DNA of 7,345 bases, taken from Saprospiraceae bacterium. GTDB lineage: Bacteria; Bacteroidota; Bacteroidia; Chitinophagales; Saprospiraceae. The stretch spans positions 1-7,345 of the forward strand of contig JABDJM010000175.1 of NCBI GenBank assembly GCA_013002475.1, written 5' to 3'. Positions 1 to 7,025 of this stretch are shown here, in pieces. The notes below the pieces were generated by a model. It saw only the letters and a list, made by a program, of their open reading frames with translations, did no database searches and was not told the DNA's origin. The translations under genes and the position numbers were made by a program. How positions within the stretch are numbered: the stretch's first letter is position 1; every line of letters starts with the position of its first letter.

Positions 1-1123
1 TCCCATCTATAGGGTTGACAGTTACTACCGGTGAGGATTCTGTCATTCCATATCCCTCAGAAAGTGGACAGCCAGTCACCTTTTGCCATTTTTCTGCAAC
101 GGCCCTTTGGACAGCCATTCCTCCTCCTACGGTTACTCGTAAACTGCTGTGATCAATCTTTTGGAAATCCTCATTATTTACTAAGGCATTAAAGAGCGTG
201 TTGATCCCGGTCATCAGTGTAACGGGATATTTTTTAAAGGCAGCATTGATCGTACTTAAGTCTCTTGGGTTGACAATTAGCACCGTTTGAGAGCCCACAC
301 TCATGAGTGCCAGAGCATTCACGGTGAAAGCGAAAATATGATACATGGGTAGGGGTGAAAGGGCGATCTCTTCGCCCTCCTTTAAAAAGGGCAACATATA
401 AGCTCTGATCTGCAGCATGTTTGCAACCAGGTTCCGGTTGGTAAGCATAGCTCCTTTTGAAACACCTGTAGTTCCTCCGGTATACTGCAACAAAATGGTG
501 TCCTCCGGATTTCGGTCAAAAGACTGAATTTTGAATCCTTTTCCTTCCCTTAATGCCTTTTTGAAAGTCACAACATTGGGCAGATCATATTTGGGGACCA
601 TCCGCTTTACGGTCCGAACAACAAAATTTACCATTCTTCCCTTGAAGGCTCCCAGCAATTCTCCGATGCTGGTTGTAATGATAGTCTTAATGCTGGTTTC
701 GGGAAGGATCTTTTCCAGATTGGCGGCAAAATTTTCGGCTATAATGATAGCCTTGCAGCCTGAATCCACAAATTGGTGCTTCATCTCCCGTGGAGTGTAT
801 AGCGGATTGGTATTTACGGCCACCAATCCAGCGCGAAGGACTCCAAAGAGGGCGATGGGATATTGCAGCATGTTGGGCATCATCAAGGCTATCCGGTCGC
901 CGGGTTCAAGACCCCTGCTATGTAAATAGGCGCCAAAAGCCAGCGATTGCTTATCCAATTGAGCGAAAGTCAGGTCCTTGCCCATACAGGAAAAAGCCAC
1001 TTTTGACCCATATTTTTTGAAGGTCTCATCGAATAGGTCAACCAAACAGGAATATTCGTCAGGGTTTATGTTTGCAGGAACCTGGTTGGGGTAGTTGGAA
1101 AGCCAAGGTCTATTTTCGCTCAT
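1..1123 (-). CDS. fadD: Long-chain-fatty-acid-CoA ligase (partial, C-terminus outside the window)
   Basis: This enzyme activates free fatty acids to acyl-CoA through an acyl-adenylate, using ATP and CoA, and feeds beta-oxidation or lipid remodelling at the inner face of the membrane. Reading the minus strand from the ATG at 1123-1121 gives 374 uninterrupted codons that begin MSENRPWLSNYPNQVP. The ATP-binding P-loop of the adenylate-forming family is YTGGTTGVSKGAM at residues 214-226, and the second family motif, GYGMTES, is at residues 357-363. The N-terminal stretch YLHSRGLEPGDRIALMMPN is typical of FadD. Family members are about 550-560 residues, so roughly 185 residues are missing, including the C-terminal lid with the catalytic lysine; this is a window-edge truncation, not damage. 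The start follows an A-rich stretch (AAAGAAAGAA) rather than a Shine-Dalgarno sequence. The gene is divergent from rpsA. Chain-length preference cannot be read from the sequence; a medium-chain ligase is possible. Confidence 0.95.
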   Translation of the reverse strand, partial: MSENRPWLSNYPNQVPANINPDEYSCLVDLFDETFKKYGSKVAFSCMGKDLTFAQLDKQSLAFGAYLHSRGLEPGDRIALMMPNMLQYPIALFGVLRAGLVAVNTNPLYTPREMKHQFVDSGCKAIIIAENFAANLEKILPETSIKTIITTSIGELLGAFKGRMVNFVVRTVKRMVPKYDLPNVVTFKKALREGKGFKIQSFDRNPEDTILLQYTGGTTGVSKGAMLTNRNLVANMLQIRAYMLPFLKEGEEIALSPLPMYHIFAFTVNALALMSVGSQTVLIVNPRDLSTINAAFKKYPVTLMTGINTLFNALVNNEDFQKIDHSSLRVTVGGGMAVQRAVAEKWQKVTGCPLSEGYGMTESSPVVTVNPIDG

Positions 1124-1192
1124 TTCTTTCTTTTTGTGTGTTCCCAATATAGATACTAAGCCTCTTTATTCCAGCTCAATCAGGCTAAAACC

Positions 1193-1227
1193 CTTCATTA
1201 TTATTGGTTTTCAAGTAAATAATGAAG
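1193..1227. repeat. 10-bp perfect inverted repeat in the fadD/rpsA divergent region
   Basis: CTTCATTATT at 1193-1202 is matched exactly by its reverse complement AATAATGAAG at 1218-1227, with a 15-base spacer that contains a further short TTG/CAA match. The right arm lies about 20-30 bases upstream of the TACCTTTG element, about where a -33 box would be expected for rpsA. It could therefore be an operator for a dimeric regulator of rpsA, fadD or both. It lies upstream of the predicted rpsA transcript, so a DNA-level role is more likely than an RNA hairpin for that gene. A chance palindrome in an AT-rich intergenic region is the alternative. Confidence 0.45.
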
Positions 1228-1247
1228 ATCCAAATAGAAAAATACCG

Positions 1248-1255
1248 TACCTTTG
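1248..1255 (+). promoter_or_regulatory. Bacteroidota-type -7 promoter element for rpsA
   Basis: TACCTTTG matches the Bacteroidota sigma-A -7 consensus TAnnTTTG exactly and is followed by GCGCCGC, a context common at strong promoters in this phylum. Transcription would start near 1260-1263, giving an rpsA leader of about 100 nucleotides. No convincing TTTG -33 box is present 18-22 bases upstream; that position is occupied by the right arm of the inverted repeat at 1218-1227, which may mean that another factor contributes. Confidence 0.55.
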
Positions 1256-1361
1256 CGCCGCTAAAAAATATTTCTAACCCGTTTGTGGACTATGGTTTTG
1301 TTTTAGCCGACAGGATGCTGTTGAAAGCCAAAAGGATGCAAATTACAAATTGAAGATTCTT

Positions 1362-3689
1362 ATGTCTGATGAAAAGAATCTTGAAAAGGCCGAAGTCGAG
1401 GCACCTCAAACTATTGGGGAAACCGATGAAACTTCGCCTGAGAGAATAGGCCTGGAGGAATTACAAGAAAAAGTTGAACACTCCGGTCCGCATGATGATT
1501 TTGATTGGTCTCAAACCAACAAACATGCTCTCAATTACTCAGAGGAGGAGATCGAAAAATACCTCTCTGATTACGACCAATCTCTTTCCTTAATTCAACA
1601 AAGTGAAATTGTAAAAGGGGTAGTTTCTACAATCACTAATTCTGATGTCCTTCTGGATATCAACTACAAATCAGATGGTCTGGTTTCTCTTTCAGAATTC
1701 AGGGATATGCCTGATATGAAAGTGGGTGACATTGTAGATGTATATGTTGAGCAGCAGGAAGATGACAGAGGTCAGTTAGTTCTTTCCCGAAGAAAAGCCA
1801 AATTGTTGGGAGCCTGGGACAGCATTGTCGACAGTTACCACAATGGAACCGTTATCAACGGAAAAGTAGTAAGCAAAACTAAAGGTGGTCTTATTGTGGA
1901 TGCCGGTGGTTTGGAAACTTTCTTACCTGGATCACAGATCGATATCAAACCGATCATTGATTATGATTCATATGTAGGTAAGGAAATGGAATTCAAAGTG
2001 GTGAAGATCAATGAGCAGATTAAAAATGCCGTTGTTTCACATAAAGCACTGATCGAAAGTGATCTTGCAGAACAGCGCGAAGCTATCATTGCAAGATTGG
2101 AAAAAGGTCAGGTACTCGAAGGCACTGTCAAAAATATCACAGACTTTGGAGCATTCCTGGATCTTGGAGGTGTAGATGGACTACTGTACATCACTGACAT
2201 CTCCTGGGGTCGGATCTCTCACCCATCAGAGATACTTTCTCTTAACCAGCGCATCAACGTTGTAGTGCTGGACTTCGATGAAAACAAGAAAAGGATCTCT
2301 CTTGGTCTCAAGCAACTTCAACCACACCCGTGGGAAATTCTTGCCGCTGAAATTGAGGAGAAATCAACTGTTAAAGGAAGGATCGTCAATATTGAGGATT
2401 ACGGAGCATTTCTTGAGATTCAACCAGGTGTTGAAGGCTTGATCCACGTTTCGGAAGTTACCTGGAGCAACCAGCCTATTAATGCCCGTGAGTATTTCAA
2501 ACTTGGTAATGAGTATGAAGCCAAAGTGGTTACGATAGATCGCGAGGAAAGAAAAATGTCCTTGTCCATTAAACAATTGGCTACCGATCCGTGGACTGAG
2601 ATCACGCAAAAATATCCGGTAGGAAGCAAGCATACTGGAGAGGTTAAGAACCTTACTCCATATGGTGTTTTTGTTGAGTTGGAAGAAGGGATCGGCGGAA
2701 TGGTTCACATTTCCGATCTATCCTGGACAAAGAGATATTCTCATCCTTCTGAGTTTACGAAAGTGGGCGAAAATATCGATATCCAAATCCTGGATATTGA
2801 TTCAGATTCCCGTAAACTTTCACTCGGTCACAAACAATTGGAAGAGAATCCTTGGGATACATTTGAAAATGTATTTCCAATGGGATCTTATCATGAGGCG
2901 ACTATCATCCGAAGAGAAGATAGAGGAGCTATTGTCCAATTGCCATATGGACTCGAAGCTTTTGCACCCATCAAGCACATCAAAAAGGCAGATGGAAATC
3001 TTGCAGAGGTAGATGAGGCCTTGACGGTGAAAGTGATTGAGTTCAATCGGGACGATAAAAGAATTCTGGTTTCTCATTTGAGATATTTAGAAGACCAGGA
3101 GCAGGGTGTGAAAGAGGGTGAAAGAGTGGAGCGTCAAAAAGCCAGAGAGACTACCCGTAAGCATGTGAAGAAGACTCAGTCCAAAGTTGAGAAATCAACC
3201 CTTGGTGAGTTGGATGCATTTGCTCAGTTGAAAGCACAGATGGGTGCTGGTCAGGCAGAAGCTCCAAAACCGAAAGCAGAGGAACCGAAAGCTGAGGAAC
3301 CGAAAGCAGAGGAACCAAAAGCAGAGGACCCAAAAGCAGAGGAGCCAAAAGCAGAGGAACCAAAAGCAGAGGAGCCAAAAGCAGAGGAGCCAAAAGCTAA
3401 AGAGCCTGCCAAGGCAAGCAAGAAGGAATCATCAGATAAACCTGATGATCTCAAAAAGATCGAGGGCATTGGACCAAAGATCTCTGAGATCCTTACCAAC
3501 GCTGGAATCGCTACCTTCTCCGCTCTTGGAGCGTCCGAGCCGGACAAGATCCGTGAGATCTTGTTGGAGGCAGGACCGAGATACAAAGCCCATGACCCGG
3601 GGACCTGGCCTGATCAGGCCAAATTGGCCGCCGATGGAAAATGGGATGAACTGAAAGTTTTACAGGACTCCCTTCACGGAGGACGTTAA
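1362..3689 (+). CDS. rpsA: 30S ribosomal protein S1 with PKAEE repeat tether and C-terminal helix-hairpin-helix domain
   Basis: S1 binds single-stranded mRNA on the 30S subunit and helps unstructured or weak-Shine-Dalgarno messages initiate, which matters in Bacteroidota. The 775-residue product has an acidic N-terminus (1-75) and six S1 domains at about 81-145, 162-230, 249-318, 335-405, 420-493 and 507-574. Clear signatures include NITDFGAFLDLGGVDGLLYI, NIEDYGAFLEI and NLTPYGVFVEL. A charged, probably helical linker follows (575-635), then nine PKAEE-type pentapeptides (637-681), and a helix-hairpin-helix region at about 695-775 with KKIEGIGPKI and a conserved-looking HDPGTWPDQAKLAADGKWDEL tail. 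Bacteroidota S1 proteins as I remember them end soon after the linker, at about 600-650 residues, so the tail adds some 130 residues. I chose the ATG at 1362 because MSDEKN resembles S1 N-termini; a TTG at 1350 would add four residues. A strong terminator follows, so the gene is probably monocistronic. Confidence 0.96.
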   Translation: MSDEKNLEKAEVEAPQTIGETDETSPERIGLEELQEKVEHSGPHDDFDWSQTNKHALNYSEEEIEKYLSDYDQSLSLIQQSEIVKGVVSTITNSDVLLDINYKSDGLVSLSEFRDMPDMKVGDIVDVYVEQQEDDRGQLVLSRRKAKLLGAWDSIVDSYHNGTVINGKVVSKTKGGLIVDAGGLETFLPGSQIDIKPIIDYDSYVGKEMEFKVVKINEQIKNAVVSHKALIESDLAEQREAIIARLEKGQVLEGTVKNITDFGAFLDLGGVDGLLYITDISWGRISHPSEILSLNQRINVVVLDFDENKKRISLGLKQLQPHPWEILAAEIEEKSTVKGRIVNIEDYGAFLEIQPGVEGLIHVSEVTWSNQPINAREYFKLGNEYEAKVVTIDREERKMSLSIKQLATDPWTEITQKYPVGSKHTGEVKNLTPYGVFVELEEGIGGMVHISDLSWTKRYSHPSEFTKVGENIDIQILDIDSDSRKLSLGHKQLEENPWDTFENVFPMGSYHEATIIRREDRGAIVQLPYGLEAFAPIKHIKKADGNLAEVDEALTVKVIEFNRDDKRILVSHLRYLEDQEQGVKEGERVERQKARETTRKHVKKTQSKVEKSTLGELDAFAQLKAQMGAGQAEAPKPKAEEPKAEEPKAEEPKAEDPKAEEPKAEEPKAEEPKAEEPKAKEPAKASKKESSDKPDDLKKIEGIGPKISEILTNAGIATFSALGASEPDKIREILLEAGPRYKAHDPGTWPDQAKLAADGKWDELKVLQDSLHGGR
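3270..3404 (+). repeat. Nine tandem 15-bp units encoding PKAEE pentapeptides within rpsA
   Basis: Nine consecutive 15-base units of the form CCrAAAGCnGAGGAr run in frame and encode PKAEE, with PKAED in unit 4 and PKAKE in unit 9. Units 5 to 8 differ from each other only at the last base, so the array looks recently expanded by slippage or unequal exchange. The protein segment would be a flexible, proline-punctuated, charge-alternating tether between the S1 core and the C-terminal domain. The copy number probably varies among relatives, and the array is a place where short-read assembly could collapse units. Confidence 0.9.
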
Positions 3690-3714
3690 TTACAGATATT
3701 CTGACCAAAAAGGA

Positions 3715-3744
3715 CCCCGGACAATCGTTGTTCGGGGTTTTTTT
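3715..3744 (+). terminator. Strong intrinsic terminator of rpsA
   Basis: CCCCGGACAA at 3715-3724 pairs fully with TTGTTCGGGG at 3728-3737 (ten pairs, one of them G-U) around the three-base loop TCG, and is followed at once by seven T residues. It lies 25 bases after the rpsA stop codon. This separates ribosomal protein expression from the carotenoid genes downstream. Confidence 0.93.
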
Positions 3745-3745
3745 A

Positions 3746-3778
3746 TTTGAGCATACTCGAACAAAGGCCTTAACTTTC
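3746..3778 (+). promoter_or_regulatory. Probable promoter of the carotenoid operon
   Basis: TTTG at 3746-3749, 21 spacer bases, and TAACTTTC at 3771-3778 fit the Bacteroidota pattern TTTG-N(18-21)-TAnnTTTG with one mismatch in the last base. The -33 box begins two bases after the U-tract of the rpsA terminator, so termination and re-initiation are packed back to back. Transcription would start near 3784-3786, leaving a leader of only about 20 nucleotides before the GTG of crtI. The call rests on consensus matching alone. Confidence 0.45.
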
Positions 3779-3804
3779 TGTTTTCTCAGGACAATGTTTT
3801 TCTC

Positions 3805-5280
3805 GTGCAAAGAAAAGTAATAGTTATTGGAGCAGGTTTTGCCGGGTTGTCAGCTGCGACACATTTGGCGGATAAAGGGTACCATGTAAGGGTACTTGAA
3901 AAGAATGATGGCCCAGGCGGCCGAGCTCGTATGTTTGAAGCAGAGGGTTTCAAGTTCGACATGGGTCCCTCTTGGTACTGGATGCCGGAAGTATTCGAAA
4001 GCTATTTTGAAAACTTTGGCAAAAAAAGATCGGATTACTACGATCTTACCAGGCTGGACCCCAGCTACTCCATCACATTCGGGAAAGAGGATGTAATGCA
4101 GGTTCCTGCCAAATTGGAGGCCTTGTATGAAATGTTTGAAGAGTACGAGCCAGGGTCCTCCTCCAATCTTAGACGATTCTTAGCAGAAGCAAAATATAAG
4201 TATGAAACTGGGATGAAGGACTTTGTCCTGAGGCCCGGGAACTCCATATTTGAATTTGCGGACCCAAGGATACTTTCCAGTATGTTTCGGTTACAACTTT
4301 TTGGAAGCATGGATAAACATGTCCGGAAGCTTTTCAAAAATGAGAAACTGATCCAACTGCTGGAGTTCCCGGTACTTTTTCTAGGAGCTACTCCTTCGAA
4401 TACACCTGCATTATACTCCCTGATGAATTATGCGGACATGTCTTTGGGTACCTGGTATCCGCCAGGAGGCATGCATGAAATTGTGAAGGGAATGGTTTCT
4501 CTTGCCACCGAAATGGGAGTTGAATTTAATTTTGGCGAAGAAGTAAAAAATATATTCGTTCCAAACGGGCATGCAAAGAAAGTGATAACTAATTCCGGAG
4601 AATGGGAGGCCGATATTGTTGTTGGAGGGGCAGATTACCATCATGTAGAACAGGACCTTTTGGCTCCTGGGAAAAGAAGATATACTGAAGCCTATTGGGA
4701 AAAGCGAACGATGGCGCCCTCATCCCTTTTATTTTACTTGGGTGTCAATAAAAAAGTAAGTGGTTTGAATCACCATAATCTCTTTTTTGATGCAGACTTT
4801 GGCTTGCATGCAAAAGAGATTTATGAGGAACCTTCCTGGCCAAAGGATCCATTGTTTTACGTGTGCGCGCCCTCTGTAACAGATTCAACTGTTGCCCCAA
4901 AAGGAATGGAAAACCTTTTTGTTCTGATTCCCTTGGCTCCGGGGTTAGAAGATACTGAGGCCTTCCGGGAAACCTATTTCGATATGGTCATGACCAGATT
5001 AGAAAACCATCTGGGAGAGAATATTCGAAACCACATCATTTACAAAAGATCCTTCGCCCACAAGGATTTTGAAAAAGACTACCATGCATATAAGGGTAAT
5101 GCTTATGGATTAGCTAATACTCTTATGCAAACCGCTTTTTTAAAACCAAAAATGAGGTCTAAAAAAGTGAAGAATCTTTTTTTTACAGGACAACTTACTA
5201 CCCCGGGCCCTGGGGTTCCTCCGTCCCTGATTTCCGGGCAGGTTGTCGCTAATGAAATCCAAAAATCATTCGAGAATTAA
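3805..5280 (+). CDS. crtI: Phytoene desaturase, lycopene-forming CrtI type
   Basis: This FAD-dependent, membrane-associated enzyme removes hydrogens stepwise from 15-cis-phytoene to give all-trans-lycopene. The 491-residue length is normal for the family. The N-terminal dinucleotide-binding fold shows VIVIGAGFAGLSAA (residues 5-18, with G9, G11 and G14) and the ribose-binding acid E32 in VLEKN, followed by GPGGRAR (36-42). The C-terminal FAD-binding signature, NLFFTGQLTTPGPGVPPSLISG, spans residues 457-478. The segment DMGPSWYWMPEVFE (52-65) is typical of Bacteroidota CrtI. I chose the GTG at 3805 because it starts directly before the fold and no in-frame ATG lies closely upstream; AGGA at 3788-3791 is 13 bases away, farther than ideal. 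CrtN-type desaturases and CrtO-type ketolases are relatives, but the adjacent phytoene synthase and lycopene cyclase make lycopene formation the most likely role. The number of desaturation steps is inferred. Confidence 0.95.
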   Translation: MQRKVIVIGAGFAGLSAATHLADKGYHVRVLEKNDGPGGRARMFEAEGFKFDMGPSWYWMPEVFESYFENFGKKRSDYYDLTRLDPSYSITFGKEDVMQVPAKLEALYEMFEEYEPGSSSNLRRFLAEAKYKYETGMKDFVLRPGNSIFEFADPRILSSMFRLQLFGSMDKHVRKLFKNEKLIQLLEFPVLFLGATPSNTPALYSLMNYADMSLGTWYPPGGMHEIVKGMVSLATEMGVEFNFGEEVKNIFVPNGHAKKVITNSGEWEADIVVGGADYHHVEQDLLAPGKRRYTEAYWEKRTMAPSSLLFYLGVNKKVSGLNHHNLFFDADFGLHAKEIYEEPSWPKDPLFYVCAPSVTDSTVAPKGMENLFVLIPLAPGLEDTEAFRETYFDMVMTRLENHLGENIRNHIIYKRSFAHKDFEKDYHAYKGNAYGLANTLMQTAFLKPKMRSKKVKNLFFTGQLTTPGPGVPPSLISGQVVANEIQKSFEN

Positions 5281-5290
5281 TCATCAAGAA

Positions 5291-6127
5291 ATGAAAGCTC
5301 TATATGACAAGGTTTGCGCTGATTGCAGCAAGTTGATAACTAAAAGATATAGCACTTCCTTTTCGTCAGGAATAAGGGTTTTTAGCAAGAAGTTTAGAAA
5401 ACCTATTTATAATATATATGGTTTTGTGCGATTTGCAGATGAAATAGTTGATACGTTTCATGATCAACCAAGAGCCACATTATTGCAGGAGTTCAGAAAT
5501 GAAACCTATAAGGCAATTGAACGGAGAATAAGTTTGAATCCCGTCCTCCATGCTTTCCAGGAAGTGGTCCATGAGTATGGGATTGAAAGAGAATTAATAG
5601 ATGCCTTTTTAGATTCGATGGAAATGGATTTACATTTTCATAAATACGAGGATCAGTTATACCGGCAATATATTTATGGCTCTGCAGAAGTGGTTGGACT
5701 TATGTGTCTGAAAGTATTTGTTGAGAGTGATCAAGAACGGTATGAAGAGTTGAAAGAAAATGCCAAGGCCCTAGGCTCAGCTTTTCAAAAGATCAACTTC
5801 TTAAGAGATATGAAAAGTGATTTTCAAGAAAGGGGTAGAGTGTACTTCCCAGGAGTGAATTTTGAAAATTTTACAAATCAGGAAAAAGAAAAGATAGAAG
5901 AAGATATACAGGTTGATTTTGATAAAGGCTTTCAGGGTATCGTCAATCTGCCGGAGGGAGCCCGTCTGGGTGTGTATATTGCATACAAGTATTATATAAA
6001 ATTGCATCAAAAGATAAAGAAGGCCACTGCAGCCAAAGTTAAAGAGGAGAGAATCAGGGTCAATGATGGAAAGAAAATGGTTGTATTATTTTCATCGATG
6101 GTCCGCAGTCAGCTGAATATTTTATGA
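5291..6127 (+). CDS. crtB: 15-cis-phytoene synthase
   Basis: CrtB joins two geranylgeranyl diphosphates head to head, through prephytoene diphosphate, to make phytoene, the committed carotenoid step. The 278-residue product belongs to the squalene/phytoene synthase family. The two Mg-diphosphate-binding aspartate motifs are present: DEIVD at residues 50-54 and DMKSD at 173-177, the latter within INFLRDMKSDFQERGRVYFP. YIYGSAEVVGLM (127-138) corresponds to the conserved substrate-pocket helix. I chose the ATG at 5291, ten bases after the crtI stop, because MKALYDKVCADCSKL matches the usual N-terminus of Bacteroidota CrtB. An in-frame ATG at 5252 would overlap crtI by 29 bases and add 13 residues of a basic, unconserved look. 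No clear Shine-Dalgarno sequence precedes 5291, so coupling to crtI translation is likely. Dehydrosqualene or squalene synthase activity is a formal alternative, made unlikely by the neighbours. Confidence 0.94.
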   Translation: MKALYDKVCADCSKLITKRYSTSFSSGIRVFSKKFRKPIYNIYGFVRFADEIVDTFHDQPRATLLQEFRNETYKAIERRISLNPVLHAFQEVVHEYGIERELIDAFLDSMEMDLHFHKYEDQLYRQYIYGSAEVVGLMCLKVFVESDQERYEELKENAKALGSAFQKINFLRDMKSDFQERGRVYFPGVNFENFTNQEKEKIEEDIQVDFDKGFQGIVNLPEGARLGVYIAYKYYIKLHQKIKKATAAKVKEERIRVNDGKKMVVLFSSMVRSQLNIL

Positions 6128-6951
6128 TCCTGAAAAAGTTATTGATCTTTTTAGGCGCTGCCTCTCTGGTGGGTCTTGGTCAATTTTTTTTCTTTGCAAC
6201 ACCTGTTATACCCTCACTCGAGTATTCCGTATTTCAGATATTTCAAATTCCAGCATTAGAATCTAATTGGCATTATGGCCTGTTGATGCTTTTTAGCTTT
6301 GTCCCGGTATTCGTACTTAGCTTCGATAAGAAAGTCCATTATTATACTCATTGGCGTTCTTTGGTTCCAGGAATTATTCTAATTGCTCTTTGGTTTATTC
6401 TTTGGGACGTTTTGTTTACTTTAAAAGGGGTTTGGGGATTTAATCCAGGCTATTATGGATCGATTTCCCTTTTTGGACTTCCTATCGAGGAATGCCTTTT
6501 TTTCATTGTTGTTCCATTTTGCTGTTACTTCTTATTTGCTTGCCTGAATGCTTATCTGCCAACTGATAAACTTATTGATTGGGACAAGCGGATCTCCTTG
6601 GGGCTTGGGGGCATATTCATTCTGCTAGGGATCGTACACCTTGCCAAGGCCTATACCGGGGCGACTTTTCTGCTTACGGGTATGTTCATGATCTGGCATT
6701 ACTACTCCTTTCCTAATCAGGTTAGGACGCGCCTTTACCGCGCTTACGCGCTTTGCCTCATCCCCTTTCTGCTGGTGGACGGCTCTTTGACAGGCCTGTT
6801 TACAGATCAACCAGTAGTTTTGTACAATCCGGAAGAATTTTTGAAGATCAGAATTGGTTCAATTCCAATTGAAGATGCTGTTTATGGGTTCCTTCTGGTA
6901 GGCTTGGTTACCACAGCCAGGGAGGGCTTCGAAGAATTTTTCAAGAAATAG
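6124..6951 (+). CDS. Membrane lycopene cyclase, CrtYc-CrtYd fusion type
   Basis: This integral membrane protein belongs to the lycopene cyclase family in which the two small actinobacterial subunits CrtYc and CrtYd, also related to the fungal CarRA/CrtYB cyclase domain, are fused into one chain. It would cyclise the ends of lycopene to beta-ionone rings, giving beta-carotene. Both half-site motifs are present: WD (94-95), GVWGFNP (102-108) and PIEE (120-123) in the first half, and RIGSIPIEDAVYGF (243-256) in the second. Hydrophobic segments lie at about 6-28, 51-66, 80-99, 122-145, 157-174, 178-195, 207-226 and 251-265. The start overlaps the crtB stop as ATGA, a translational-coupling arrangement. 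The 275-residue length exceeds the roughly 230 residues I expect for Bacteroidota homologues; the excess is an N-terminal segment of about 45-50 residues with one extra hydrophobic stretch. Ring specificity (beta, or one end versus both) cannot be read from the sequence. Confidence 0.9.
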   Translation: MILKKLLIFLGAASLVGLGQFFFFATPVIPSLEYSVFQIFQIPALESNWHYGLLMLFSFVPVFVLSFDKKVHYYTHWRSLVPGIILIALWFILWDVLFTLKGVWGFNPGYYGSISLFGLPIEECLFFIVVPFCCYFLFACLNAYLPTDKLIDWDKRISLGLGGIFILLGIVHLAKAYTGATFLLTGMFMIWHYYSFPNQVRTRLYRAYALCLIPFLLVDGSLTGLFTDQPVVLYNPEEFLKIRIGSIPIEDAVYGFLLVGLVTTAREGFEEFFKK

Positions 6952-7025
6952 ATTTGCAGCTCAAAGTAGAGTGGGAATAGGAGCTTAGATGGAGTATCTT
7001 TTATTTTCCCTGTAATATGAATAAT

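Noticed and set aside
1144..1151. Possible fadD -7 element (TATATTGG on the minus strand)
   Set aside because: One mismatch to TAnnTTTG and no -33 box at the right spacing (the nearest TTG is 25 bases away), so it is too weak to annotate.
531..1277. Plus-strand open frames across 531-929, 790-1020 and 1095-1277
   Set aside because: The first two lie entirely inside fadD, which reads coherently on the minus strand with family motifs; the third spans the fadD start and the divergent promoter region and resembles no protein.
1350..1361. TTG start four codons upstream for rpsA
   Set aside because: It adds only KIL after the initiator, overlaps the stop of the leader mini-ORF, and the ATG at 1362 gives a normal S1 N-terminus.
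3251..3586. Minus-strand open frame with GSSAF-type repeats opposite rpsA, and a second one rich in APLLL repeats
   Set aside because: Both are antisense shadows of the 15-bp PKAEE array, which stays open in several frames; no start signal or recognisable protein is present.
5252..5290. Upstream ATG or TTG starts for crtB overlapping the crtI end
   Set aside because: The added residues (MKSKNHSRINHQE) do not look conserved, while the N-terminus from 5291 matches the usual CrtB start; the overlap start remains possible but less likely.
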